From Crocodylus rhombifer (lineage: Eukaryota; Chordata; Crocodylia; Crocodylidae): a DNA stretch of 64,000 nt. Below are positions 1 through 10,344 of the stretch, piece after piece. Every line of letters starts with the position of its first letter. Position 1 is the stretch's first letter. Where the stretch lies: NCBI GenBank assembly GCA_038503035.1, contig JAVSML010025228.1:377868-441867 (forward strand). Reading direction: 5' to 3'. The notes below the pieces were generated by a model. It saw only the letters and a program-made list of their open reading frames with translations, searched no databases and was not told where the DNA came from. The translations under genes were made by a program, and so were the position numbers.

Positions 1-83
1 GCGGCAGAAAGGCGCGGCTGCCCCGGCCAGCCCGCGCCCGCGCCGCCCGCGCCCCGACCCGCCGGTCTCCCGCGCGCACTCAC

Positions 84-135
84 CGCGCCCGCCCAGCGCC
101 GCGCACAGCGCCAGCAGCGCCAGGGTCCGGGCCAT
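84..135 (-). CDS. First coding exon of a signal-peptide gene (candidate ADAM8), rest outside window
   Basis: Read on the minus strand, an ATG at 135-133 opens 17 codons plus one base and runs into the consensus donor GTGAGTGCG (83-75). The peptide is MARTLALLALCAALGGR, with a positive residue, a Leu/Ala core and small residues near the end, which is a typical signal peptide, so the product is probably secreted or membrane bound. The exon lies in a CpG-rich block, as expected for a first exon. From established human gene order, ADAM8 lies beside the 3' end of TUBGCP2 on the same strand, and its first exon also encodes only a signal peptide. No metalloprotease sequence is in the window, so ADAM8 is inferred from position alone; another secreted-protein gene is possible. 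Confidence 0.6.
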
Positions 136-219
136 GGCCGCTGCCGCCCTGGCCGGCCGCCTCTGCCTGCCCGCCAGCCACCGGCGCCTCGGCAGCCCGA
201 GTCACCCCCACCCCCCGCC

Positions 220-226
220 TGAGTCA
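220..226. promoter_or_regulatory. AP-1 consensus site
   Basis: TGAGTCA, the exact palindromic AP-1/TRE consensus, sits about 85 bases upstream of the minus-strand ATG at 135, inside the CpG island. A weaker half-match (CGAGTCA) lies nearby at 199-205. Position suggests a regulatory site for the left-edge gene. A 7-base match can occur by chance, so this is only a candidate. Confidence 0.35.
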
Positions 227-534
227 GCCTCCTCCCGCCCAGGAAACTCGGCGGGGCGGCGCCGAGCCCGCGGGGGGAGGCCGGCGCTGTCCCGGGCCGG
301 GGCAGGAGCCGGCTCTGGCGCTCGGGCCGTGCCGGAGGCGCGGGGATGGGCGCCGAGCCCGGCGCGGTGCGGAGGGGCAGCGCCTCGGGCACGCGGCTGG
401 GACCGGGCACAACAGAGCCAGGGCACTGGCAGAGAGAGGCTTTGGGGCAGAGACAAGGGCCCCGAATCCGCGGTTCTCGGTGTGCCGAGACTCATAGCAG
501 TGTCACAGTGGTGTAACCAAGGAAGTCAGGAAAT

Positions 535-585
535 TTTGCCAGAGGCAAAGATTTTTTAGGGTAATATCTTTTACTAGCCAGTTGC
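535..585 (+). repeat. Fragment of an unnamed interspersed repeat ('ttttattggaccaac' family)
   Basis: The string GATTTTTTAGGGTAATATC with following TTTTACT closely resembles 6329-6355 (GGATTTTTTAGGGTGATATC, then TTTTATT). This is a small piece of a dispersed family that also occurs near 1745, 6325, 11600, 21260, 38090, 43550 and 49480. Confidence 0.4.
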
Positions 586-649
586 CTGTCATGAATGACA
601 GATTTCAAAGACGTGTTTACGTGGCCAGCACCGAGGGGTGCCTCTGCCC

Positions 650-1720
650 CTGCCCATTCTGTTGCCCGTCACTGGCAAGGCGCAGCCCCCCCAGCCCTGC
701 TGCTGCCCCTCACTCCCAACCCACTGACCCCAGCCCTGCCAGTGCCCCTCACTCACCAAACTGCACTACCCTGCCCCCCGGGCCCTGCTGGTGCCCCTCA
801 CTCCTGACCCACAGCCCCCTGGTGCTGCCAGTGTCCCCCGCAGTCCCAACCCACAATCCCCAGCCCCCACCCCGATGCCCCTCACAACTGACCTGTACCC
901 CCTCGCTCCCCCATCCCTGGTGGTGCCTCTCATTCCAGCCCCTCAGCCCCTGCCCTCCCGGCCCTGTCAGAGGGCTCCAGCTGTGCCCTGGCACAGCTGG
1001 AGCACGGAAGGGAGACTTGTGCCCCATGCCCCTCACAGGGTTGAAGTGCCCTGCAGGCAGCCTGGCCATGTCCCCCACCCGCTTCCCCACCTCCCCAGGC
1101 AGTGGCTGTTCAGCCCCTCCAAGCACAGGCACCGGTGCCTTCACTCCCCTCGCTGTCCCCTGCCTCTTTCCTCCTGGAGGGGCAGGCAACCCCCCTGCCC
1201 TGTCACAGCTGCAGCCCCCATTCCCCCTGCCCTGCCTAAATGTCCGGGATTTTGCTGTGCTCTGGGGGTGAGAGAGGGGGATGCAACTGGGGGCAGCAGG
1301 GAGCACCGCGTGGCAGCAGGCAGGTCCGTGTGTGCTCCCTGCTGCCTCCTATCACCCTGCTCCCACTCCTGGACGTTTGGGCAGATTTTTAACACCCCCC
1401 CCCACCCCCCTCCCACCAGACCAAGATCAAAGGGCTGAAAAAGAGCGAGGACACTGTTAAAAAAAGCCTCCACGAAGGTGGGGCAGGTGGGAGCAGTGGC
1501 ATGGGAAGCTGCAGGAGGAGGTGGGGCTGGCAGAGGGGCTCCTGCTGTTCCTCAGCTGGCCCCGCGGCTTGTAAACTGCTGGTGGCAATATTTTTTTATT
1601 GTTTCTGTGGAAGTGAGGCGGAGGAGCCACCGACCAGAGGCTGCAGGAGAAGATGCCAGGGAGGAGCTCCTGTTTTAACTCAGCTGGTCCTAGCCACAGG
1701 CAATCCACACATGCACAGTT
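650..1720. repeat. GC-rich repeat with degenerate 40-50 bp tandem units
   Basis: The block is C-rich on the plus strand. Units starting near 'tGCCCCTCACtcc' recur at about 705, 744, 793, 833, 877 and 925, a spacing of 39-49 bases. The same kind of sequence reappears at 52,915-53,490. Long open frames here on both strands are compositional. The block is followed by the 1736-1775 sequence with the AGACAGAC run that is also found at 59,133-59,165, suggesting one repeat family with a GC-rich body and a common end. Confidence 0.45.
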
Positions 1721-1735
1721 GGGCAAAAGCATTAC

Positions 1736-1850
1736 AGACAGACAGACAGACTAAGGCTTTTATTATATTAGAATTGGACCAACTGTCTAGCTGGCATAGA
1801 GTTAGACAGGCTTTTGAATGCAAGCCATTCTTCATCAGGTTGCTCCACCA
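1736..1850 (+). repeat. Interspersed repeat copy ('ggaccaact ... gttagacaggctttt')
   Basis: An AGACAGACAGACAGAC run leads into AAGGCTTTTATTATATTAGA, then TTGGACCAACTGTC and GTTAGACAGGCTTTTGAATG, then CTTCATCAGG. The second half matches 6345-6420 and 38,105-38,180. No family name is assigned. Confidence 0.45.
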
Positions 1851-1874
1851 GACTGGCTCTGTGCACTGGTTCTG

Positions 1875-2195
1875 GCCTAGAACATGGTATGCAGTTTTGG
1901 GCTCCACATTTTAAAAAGGTCACGGAGAAATTAGAGAGGGTCCGGAGGCCGATGCCAAAAATGATACATGGCTTTGAAAGGTGAATCATACAAGGAGAGG
2001 CTGAAGGAGCTAGGCAAGGTAAGCTTGTGGAAAAAACACTTAAGAGGGTACATGGTAGCAGTCTTCACATACCTGAAAGACTGCCATAAAAAAGAGAAAA
2101 AAAAACACCTTTTCTTTCGTGCTGCAGACAGTGGGACTAGGACCAATGGCGTGAAGTTGCAGGAAAGTAAGGTTTAGATTGGATATGACCCAAAC
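1875..2195 (+). mobile_element. CR1 LINE fragment (C-terminal ORF2 region)
   Basis: On the plus strand the translation contains GERLKELG-like sequence (as YKERLKELGKVSLWKKHLRG) and FTYLKDCHKK, the conserved ORF2 C-terminal region of CR1 (ERLrnLslFnL...RRLRGDLiaaykylkg). The preceding 'cagttttgggctccacattttaaaaagg' region is also typical CR1. It is out of frame in places and lacks the RT core, so it is a dead fragment. It joins a minus-orientation hAT end at about 2430. Confidence 0.65.
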
Positions 2196-2431
2196 CAGCC
2201 CCAGAAGCAGTGCTCAGGGCCAGTCTGGCATGGGTGCCATGTACAACACACTCTCTGGATGACCCCCTGTTCTGCTTGCAGTGCTGTAGCACCAGGTCTA
2301 GCCTGTGCACCCTATGCAGTGTTGCCAGTGTGTGCCCCTCAGGGCTCGTGGGGTCCTTCCAGAGACCCATCACCTGGACTGTATTGGTCCACGGGCAGAT
2401 CCAGCCTGCAGGCCCTATGTTTGACACCCCT
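2195..2431 (-). mobile_element. hAT-like element remnant
   Basis: The right end reads ATGTTTGACACCCCTG (about 2416-2431). Its reverse complement, CAGGGGTGTCAAACAT, is a typical hAT terminus and matches the left end of the copy at 32,958. The other terminus and a target duplication were not found. Confidence 0.45.
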
Positions 2432-2654
2432 GCTGGAAATTAAGCTGATTTCTTCTTGTCCTACCCCAAGTGGACAATTATGTTCTACCTGTCTTCTTTC
2501 TTAAACCTAACAAATCCTGTTCCCACAACCATTCCTTATGGGTCATATTTTTTAAACACCTTTTTGTTGTTTTCCTCTGGAGTCTCTAATTTGTCTATGT
2601 GTTTCTTAAATCATGATGCCCCAAAGTAGACACAGTACTCAAGCTGAGATTTAA

Positions 2655-2710
2655 CCAGCACACAACCATCCTAGCACCCAGCACACAGCACCCAGCACAC
2701 AACCATCCTA
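2655..2710. repeat. Short tandem duplication, period about 37 bp
   Basis: The string CCAGCACACAACCATCCTA occurs at 2655-2673 and again at 2692-2710, with CAGCACC copies between them. It is a local duplication inside CR1, just left of the hAT insertion point. Confidence 0.6.
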
Positions 2711-2713
2711 ATT

Positions 2714-3112
2714 TAGTGGCACCTGACCTTTTTGGCCTGTGGGCCAGATGAGCAGTCCCATGTCTGTCTGCAGGCCAGGTTCCATCCATGGGTCCAAACC
2801 ATGGTGCTGGCCCAGCAGGTGCCCAGTGCAGTTGAATGGAAATGGCCTAACCAGTGCCTCATCCAGCCACATGGAAACAGCCCACCAGGGGCCCAGTCCT
2901 GCACAGCTGCATCAGGCCCTGGTTGGGCACCCCACCACTATAGGGGCTATTCCTGAGAGGCTGTGAAATTTGGCAAACGGGAAGTGGTGGCGATGTTAAA
3001 TGTGGCCGTTCCGACACTGCCAAATTTCCAGCCCCATGGGGAAACTCATGGGCTGGATTACATAGTTCTGCAGGCCGGATGTGGTTTGTAGGCCAGGGGT
3101 TGAATACCCCTG
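2714..3112. mobile_element. Nonautonomous hAT element with 8-bp target duplication
   Basis: The left terminus TAGTGGCACCTGACC and the reverse complement of the right terminus, CAGGGGTATTCAACC, are related hAT-type ends. Flanks TCCTAATT (2706-2713) and TCCTAATA (3113-3120) agree at 7 of 8 bases, as an aged hAT target duplication would. The element is inserted in the CR1 copy. There is no transposase frame. Confidence 0.75.
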
Positions 3113-4135
3113 TCCTAATACATCCCAGAATTGCACTTCCTCATTTGTAACAGCATCTCATTGCTGACCTATATTCTGTTTATGGTCCATTACAACCCTC
3201 AGATTCCTTTGCTGCTATATTTCTGACACTTATATATTCTGCATTTTGTTTTTGTGTTTCACATCTTGTTACTTTTAAACTATTTATTCAACTCATTAAA
3301 ATCACTTTGGACACTGTCCTCCAGAGTACTTGGAACTCTCCCAGCTTTGTATTACCTGCAACTGATAAATGTGTACTCTATGTGCTATTGTCTATGTCCA
3401 TAAAGATAAGTAGTAAATGGAGTTTGTTTCTGATAAATCTGTGTTTGTTGTTTCTTGTCAACTTAGTATCCTCTAGATACTTATAAACTGATAATTTAAT
3501 AGTTTGTTCCGGCATCTTTCCAGAGATTAAAATTAGACTAACTGATCTATAATTCCCCAAGTCTCCTTTTAAACATAGTGCTATGTTTGCCCTTCTTCAG
3601 TCTTCTAGAATCTACCTAGTCTTCTACAAGGTCTCCAAGAAAATCATAAACAATTCAGAGATTAATTCAACTAGCTCTTAAAGACTCAAGGGATAATTCC
3701 ATCAGGCCTTGTTGCCTTAAATACCTCTATCTAAGTCTTTGGTAAGCTGTTCCCTTGCCTATTCTGACTAGCGCACCTTTTTAAAAATTAATTTAATTAA
3801 GTATCTGTTTGAAATTAACCTTTTAGTGAAGACTGACATAAGGCAGGCATGGAATCCTTTCAACCTTCACTGTTTCATGTGCTGTTTGCTTTCTTTCTTT
3901 GTCTTTCTCTTACCAAGATCTTTAGATGGCCTTCATTGATCTTATTTATAGAACTTTTCTTTGTTGCCTTGCTAATAGGAACTCATTTTCCACCTTAGCC
4001 TTTCTGATATTATCCCTGCATGCTTTTTCTATTACTTCATAGACATTCTTAGTCATATACCCTTGCTTCCACAGCTTGTATAGCTCCTTTCTGGTTTTCA
4101 AGCACTGATTTGCACTTGTTCTCTAATAAAGTAGG

Positions 4136-6320
4136 CTGTTGCTTGTGAAAGCTTATTCCTCTCTGAAATAATTAATCTCCAAAGTGCCACCCCTGCCCTA
4201 CCTTCTGCCTGACTTCAGACTAACCCAGCTAATTGTCTCTCTTTACCAGCCCTGGCTCACCCTAAGCTCCAGCCCCAGGTTCCATCATCATTGTTCTTGG
4301 CTCACTCATAGCCCCAGGCTCTGTCTGTGCCTTATATTACTCTATAGCTCCATATTTATGACACGTCATCCTGTGCCTTACATTCCACAGCTGTCAATCT
4401 GGGCAGCAATCTTTGGGGAGAATCTAGAACCTTTTCTGAGAGAGAAGAGGGGCTTGAAAAAATAACTGAGACAGCGCTTTCCTATTTATTCTTAGGCTTG
4501 GAGATGAGTATATGATTAACAGAGGTCCAGCTTTACAAGGTGGGTGCTTGTAACTGTTTCAGGTCCACACACCTGCACGTGCAAGGAACTGCCAGCCCAG
4601 GGTGAGCCTAGATGCTTCTCACAAATTCTCTTTTAGTATCTTTTAGTTACAGACAGTTGCCATGGCAATGGGGACTCTTGTCACTCTCATAATTAACATC
4701 ACTATCTTGAGACAACAGATGGATGGTCTGCAGCAATGTCTCAGCTAACAGCACAGCTTGATTTCTTCTATACACTAGGGCTGTCCTTTGGAAAGCCTCA
4801 GAACCTCAAGCACCATCCTCACAAGTTCTGCAAGTTCTTTTAGTGCACAGCTGGCCCATGCAGCCCAGGGGCCTCTCATAATGGCCCGCAGCTGGCCGTA
4901 TAATCAGTACAGTGGTATTGTGTCATGTTGGAAAAAAGACGGAGCTAGGGAGCAATGATTGTGAAGAGGACTTTTCATGAAAACTGGCAGTGAGGTGTTA
5001 TCTATAACTCCACAGCTTCCTGGAGGTTGTTATTGTAGGGGTAGTCCAGGCAATTACAGACTTGAGCACATCCTTTCTGTTCACTCACAGTCTACCTATG
5101 CCAACTGTCACACTCCCAGCATAGAAATTTGCTGGTGAAGCTACCCCAGGCTTATCACCTGTGTCTACTCTCAAGCACTCAGATGGACACCCCTGAACAC
5201 CATCACTGGCACAATTCCGTATGCTGAGAGCACCTTGGTAGGACTGGTATGGAGTTTGCAGGACAGGGCATAGGTGGAATGTGCTCAGGTCCACACTGAT
5301 GAGGACATACTGCCACCATGCTGTAGACAACCCCAGACAGGCTCCCAAAAGTGACTCAACCTGAAGCCCTGTCTACTCCAGACTTCGCGGTGCTGTCACC
5401 TGAGCCCTGGAATCTTCATCCTTAGGCTTTCCCTGTGCTCTGGTCCAAACATGGCCAAGGAGATGACAGCAGTGGACAGGATGGAGCTCTTCTCTGCATT
5501 TGTCAGAGAACCTTAGGTTGCTTTTGCAGCAACTTGAAGCAGGGCTAGTAACAAACCTTTGCTGGGCATGTTAGGCTAACATTGTTAGCTCTGTTTCCAT
5601 GACTTTTCTATTCAAAATTATGTCCACCCCAGACAAGGTCATTATACAGCATCAGCCAAGAGGATCTAGTGCTGCTCTGTTGCTCGTAGACTCATTTTAC
5701 AAGGGATACTGCTGACTCATCTACCTGGTACATAGGCTGTTAGATTACCTCCATGAAGGCCATGACCAGGATGATGGTTTTATGCTGTTTACCAGAATCA
5801 GCTGCAGAGTGAAGGTACAGAGTGGTAAATTGAAGCAAAGTAGTGAAAGAAAACCTGGGCTTCAAGCTCTGAGCAACCACCAGCTCCACAGCTACAGGGT
5901 TTGTTGACACAGCCTACAGTCAATGAATGCTACAGAGCAACCATAACAGGGAAGAGTCTAGTGGTTTGGGACATAGGCTGATATTTGTGTGGAGAAGAAA
6001 AATGGATGTGGTACAACCATTTTCAGAAACCTGAAATTACACACTTACATTTGGTGAATTTTTCACCGTAAATTACAAATGTGGTACAAAGTCTTACTTG
6101 GCAGGAAAAATAGTCAGATGTTGCTACACTTCCTGCTGCAGAAGGAAAACTAGTCAAGCACTGGTCAGTTGCCTCTTTGCAACTTTCTCAGTCCACCATG
6201 TCCCCCTGGCCTTCCTGTTGGGCAGCTGGATCCTCCATCAGTCTCTCACAATTTTGGATGACATTCGTCAGATGATCATCCTGTCTCCAGATGACTGCCC
6301 AAATTTGTCAAAGGGGGTGG
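4136..6320. other. Intergenic DNA, nothing recognised
   Basis: No conserved coding frame and no recognisable TE end was found. Short frames (for example 5085-5348 minus) show no family resemblance. The DNA is probably old, unrecognisable repeat. Confidence 0.5.
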
Positions 6321-6324
6321 GAGG

Positions 6325-6425
6325 CAAGGATTTTTTAGGGTGATATCTTTTATTGAACCAACTGTCATTGGGATAAAGTTAGACAAGCTTTCAAATGTAA
6401 GACATTCTTTGTCAGGTCCAAGAAG
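6325..6425 (+). repeat. Interspersed repeat copy ('ttttattgaaccaact')
   Basis: GGTGATATCTTTTATTGAAC, CCAACTGTCATTGGG, GTTAGACAAGCTTTC and ATTCTTTGTCAGGTCC follow in the same order as in the copies at 1745 and 38,090. It is a family member in plus orientation. Confidence 0.5.
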
Positions 6426-6659
6426 GGAAGCAATAAACTTACAATAGTAGTCAGCTCTCCTATGCCAATGTGACAGGTTCCAAATATGTGGCAAAGGGCA
6501 AAACAAAACTCAACATAATGTGGGACAAATGTTCCTTTGTGCCTTTGAGATAAGATAATAACATGGTGAAGTTCTGATCCTTTTAGAGAACAGGTCTCTT
6601 GCTAATGCGTCCTGGGTACCCAGCTAGTATACACAAGCAGAGGTAATTAAGAGTAGTGA

Positions 6660-7080
6660 CCAAACATTTTCCATAGATTTTTTTAATGGAACATGTCTTT
6701 TTAATCAAAACAAAATTTTAACTGAAATGTTTTATTTAGTCATTTCCCCATATTTAACAAAATTTTCCAGAACACATTTTAAAAATCTTTTGCAATTTTG
6801 AAAAAAAATCATTAATTTTTTATGGGAAAAAATCTTTATATTAACAATTCTCTATTTTTTCCTATAGTAAAGAAAATAAAAGAATAAGAAACTTGGATAT
6901 TTTCCTACCGAAAACTACATAATGTTCCTTAAATATTTTTTCCCAATTTTCTTTTAGAATGTTTTTCAATGACAAAACAAATATAAGGACGATTTTTGCA
7001 TTGTTAAAAAATGTCACTGATTTCAGAATTTTCCCCTAATATATGCACTGTTTCCAAACTGTTTATTTCACATATACTTT
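6660..7080. other. AT-rich segment
   Basis: This is a strongly A/T-rich run of homopolymer tracts with no frame and no TE signature. It separates the repeat at 6325 from the inverted-repeat element at 7298. Confidence 0.5.
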
Positions 7081-7297
7081 GACTTGCTTAGTGAGGCAGC
7101 AAGGAGGGAAAGGTGTATTTTTCCACTTTGGATGATCTTGTTTCCAGGTTTATTTTATGGCAAATATGTCCCTTGCTGGATGCAGCTAGTGCATTCTGGC
7201 AAGGTCTGTTCCCACTACTCAGAATTACCTACACAACATCTAAGAAATAGTACTTTCTCACCTCCCATTTGGCAACCCAAAATATTCTAAAGGAAAG

Positions 7298-7853
7298 AGA
7301 ATGAAATTCTGCCAGGCCTGGAGAGTAGGCGCATCCAGACAAGCATGCATGTGCATTCGCCAAGGACAAACAGCAGTGGCACATAGTTGTGCCGCTGCTA
7401 CTTGTCCCCAGGGAATGCTCCTGCATATGTGTTGTGGAATGTGGCAAATTGCCCTGGGTAGGGTAGGGAAGGCTGGGTCCAGCACCTTGATTGGCCCTAG
7501 CAGCATTACCTGGGATCCTCTCTGGGCTGCAGCGGTAGCAATCCAGCCATGTGAAGCTTGGCAGGCAGCTGGAGTGTGGCATTGGCCAGCCAGGCTCTAG
7601 TTCTGGGCAGCATATGCTGCAGCCACATGTGCCACCCTGCTTTTTATTTTTTTTGCTTTTTTTTTAACACCATTTTTTTTTAGATACAGGGATTTTCCAG
7701 TATCTAATTTTGGCTCTGTGTTGCAGATACACAGTGCAGAGAACTTTTTCCCCATGTGCTGCATGCATTTTGTGGTGCTTCAAAAGCCTTTAAGGTGCCA
7801 TAAACTGCACATGTGCACTTGTCTGGACATCCCCAATGGGGGCAGAATTTGAT
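7298..7853. mobile_element. Candidate inverted-repeat DNA element with internal palindrome
   Basis: The left end (about 7300-7345: GAATGAAATTCTGCC, then GCGCATCCAGACAAGC) is roughly the reverse complement of the right end (about 7812-7853: CTTGTCTGGACATCC, then GGGGCAGAATTTGATTTC). Inside, 7364-7382 and 7389-7407 form a hairpin (AGCAGTGGCAC with GTGCCGCTGCT). No clear target duplication and no coding frame were found. Confidence 0.45.
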
Positions 7854-8286
7854 TTCACCTAGTGGGCAACTAAAGTACTGTTTGGACCAACTGTGAGTTA
7901 TCTAAATAAAGTGTAGGAGCACAGGAATTGGATCACGCTTTAAAGATGCACAGATGTCACCCTATTACTATATCCTACAAAGATGGATGAAGAAAAACAG
8001 GCTGCTGAGAGAATTCTATGTCAAAAAGACTCCTGGGCAATCATTTGCCAAAGGCAGGGTAGATTTGCACCTTATAGACTAACCAAAGTAGATGTCTCTG
8101 TCTCAGCCTGTATTGTGAGGCAAGGTCGGCTGTTTTGGGACTGACAAACAAGGACACCAATGCTAGGCTAAGAGGTAAATATTTGCCCTAAGGAGCTTAG
8201 GCAGAGGTTGTGAGAGAAGACAGCCAACAGGAGTCTCCAGTTCTCTTCTCTAGCTTGAAGCATGAAATGCAAGGTACAGATAGACA

Positions 8287-8793
8287 TACCGTGTTTCCCT
8301 GAAAATAAGACACTGTCTTATATTTATTTTTCCTCAAGAAGACACACTATGGCTTATTTTCAGGGGATGTCTTATTTTTATTAAGTATAGTACAACAATC
8401 TACATTTATTCAAATACAATTAAGTCGTCTTCTTCTGGAACGTAGGTAGGTAGGTGCCGCCTGTGGCAAGGGAGCGCGGGCGGGGCCGGGGGCGGGGCCT
8501 CGGCCGGGCGGTCCAGCTCCACGGACAGGCGCCGCACGCGCTCCCACAGCATGGCCGCAGGGAGGTGGGGGCGGCCGCGGTCAAAGTCGGGACGCGGACC
8601 TCGCACCGGGCCGGCTGTCACGATGGGGCAAATGAGAAGGGCTGCCCGTCTTATTTACCGCTTTGCGCCGGTACGCTTAGCCACGCCTATCACTATATCT
8701 TATTTTCGGGGTATGGCTTATATTGCGCAAATACGTAGAAATCCTGCTACGGCTTATTTTATGGGTATGTCTTATTTTCGGGGAAACACGGTA
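8287..8793. mobile_element. TA-flanked terminal-inverted-repeat element (mariner/pogo-like target)
   Basis: Termini 8287-8311 and 8769-8793 are inverted copies matching at 24 of 25 bases; both read TACCGTGTTTCCC from the outside in. TA dinucleotides at both ends fit a TA target site as used by Tc1/mariner/pogo elements. Subterminal motifs with GGCTTATTTT and CTTATTTTC recur in both halves. The core (about 8440-8640) is strikingly GC-rich and holds a 71-codon minus-strand frame (8406-8621). I do not recognise the family by name. Confidence 0.75.
8406..8621 (-). pseudogene. Short ORF inside the TA-flanked element, unrecognised
   Basis: This is a 71-codon minus-strand frame with a Pro/Arg-rich body (LSVELDRPAEAPPPAPPALP) and a strongly acidic, hydrophobic end (EEDDLIVFE). 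Its stop falls just inside the element's AT-rich subterminal DNA, as though it were the tail of a longer transposase or captured gene. The GC-rich composition allows a chance frame. No domain is identified. Confidence 0.3.
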
Positions 8794-8799
8794 ATACTT

Positions 8800-10340
8800 A
8801 GATTGGTTAAACAGTGTTACATGCAGGTACCAAGTCTTCTGTGACTAGTGTCTCATTGATGCTCCAGGCATCCCACACTGGACTTCTCCTCACTCCCTCA
8901 GCCCAGCCCCCAGGTGGCAACTGGCTGCTTTGGTATGTAGCAAGAACTCTAGTAACGTAACCTCTATTTCCTGCATTTGACTGCTGTGTCCCTTGCTGGG
9001 GGCTCTAGGGGCAGTTTTCCCCTGCTTTTAAAGAGTTATTCAATTTTCTTCTTTGGTGGCAACGAACCAGCTTATTTGTGGTAGGCATCCAGGGGGTGCA
9101 GCCTGGACTCCTGCTGCTGTATGCCTTGGGGGCTTGAAACTCCAGGAAGCTGTCAAAAGATTGCCACCAGTGTAAGGAAATTGGCCAACTCCTTAAGAGC
9201 AGCAAAGAGCTGTCCCTTGAGCCCCTGAGCACCCAAAAGCAGGCATCCAGGCAGCACCCTACCATCCCTGCACATACCTGGACACCTCTTCACCACCAGA
9301 TTACCACAGGATACAGCAAAACCTGCCCAATGGCAACTCAAAAGCAGGGATCCTGAAAGCCCCACTTCCTACACCCCCCCCCAGGCATTCCCAGTCAGGG
9401 TACCACCACTCTTATTTCAGTAAAGGGCAGGTATAGATCCTTACTGAACTCAGTATTAGTGAGAATGGGGATCAGAAAGTTGCAGTTGGGCTGGGTACTC
9501 ACTACCAGCACCTGTAGCAGTTCCATGGACAGAACTAAAAGGGAGGTACAGTTAATGTGGTACATCATCACATATAATGCAACACACATTTTTCTCCAGT
9601 TAAAAAGAAATTAGCAGCTTTAATAATAAACTAGAGGCCTAGGGCTACATTATTCAGTTTAAGATTGAAGCAAAAAAAACCCCCAAACAACCCCAAACAA
9701 ATTTTATTGGACTATTCATTTATTTGCTATACCCTGTCTTATATATAAAAACACAACAAACTAAGCAAAAATAATCAAAATAAGTTGTTTCATTAGCTCT
9801 GTAGTCATTAGAATTAAATGTGTACCTTTTATTCAGATTCATAAAATAAAATCTAGCCTTGAGCACTCAAACTTATTTCCACACCTCGTTTAATATTCAC
9901 CTGTGTTAACATTTCTGTACCTGAATTAATGTTTCTAACTAGAGTTAAAAACAGTTTGCATAACTATGAAATAGGAGCTACATTACTGGGAACAGCTAGG
10001 AGACAGCTGAATTGCAGGAAAAAGTAGAGCTTGATTACTGAAATCACTGAAGACCATTAAAAAGGAGAGGGTCATTAACACCTATCCAATGAAGATTTTA
10101 GAAGGAATCAAGTAGATTACGATGATGTATCAAGTCAATTGATTCCCTCGGTGCTTCCTGAATAGAAATTCTGCTGCCATTACCAAGCAGTTGGTTTTAA
10201 AATTTGGATGGACTAGGAATCAAGAGGGGGACAGGGTGCAAGTGCACCACTGCACATCCTGAATTCCCTCCCCCCCCCCAAGTGGTTCTATGGCACTGCA
10301 ATGCCTAAAAGATAACTGCTTTACTTAGGCCAAGTTGCCT
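8800..10340. other. Intergenic DNA, nothing recognised
   Basis: No supported gene. 9,660-9,960 is AT-rich with a C/A-rich simple stretch near 9670-9700. No element ends were found. Confidence 0.5.
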
Positions 10341-10344
10341 CTGT

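Larger units (their letters stand above)
1..460. promoter_or_regulatory. CpG island / promoter of the left-edge gene
   Basis: This block is extremely G+C rich with very frequent CpG dinucleotides, in contrast to the AT-leaning DNA from about 480 onward. It covers the minus-strand first exon at 84-135 and its upstream side (136-460), so it is best read as that gene's CpG-island promoter. No TATA box is evident. The open frames on both strands here follow from lack of stop codons in GC-rich DNA. Confidence 0.7.
2440..4135 (-). mobile_element. Old CR1 LINE, minus strand, interrupted by a hAT element
   Basis: On the minus strand this is diverged CR1. The 2440-2713 and 3113-3790 segments read as consecutive parts of one element (for example the 'gacacagtactcaagctgag' region near 2629, then the 'cagcatctcattgctgacc' region near 3150), separated by the hAT insertion at 2714-3112. 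RT-like residues appear at about 3378-3560 (MGNYRSVSLILISGKMPEQ, corresponding to the CR1 'gNYRPvSLtsv.gKvlE' box). No intact frame remains. Confidence 0.6.

Noticed and set aside
134..559. 141-codon plus-strand frame over the CpG island
   Set aside because: GC-rich promoter DNA with few stop codons; the frame overlaps the better-supported minus-strand first exon and has an Arg/Ala/Pro composition without any family resemblance.
582..1438. Long Pro/Ser/Cys-rich frames on both strands
   Set aside because: They lie in a C-rich degenerate tandem repeat. Both strands and several frames are open at once, which is compositional.
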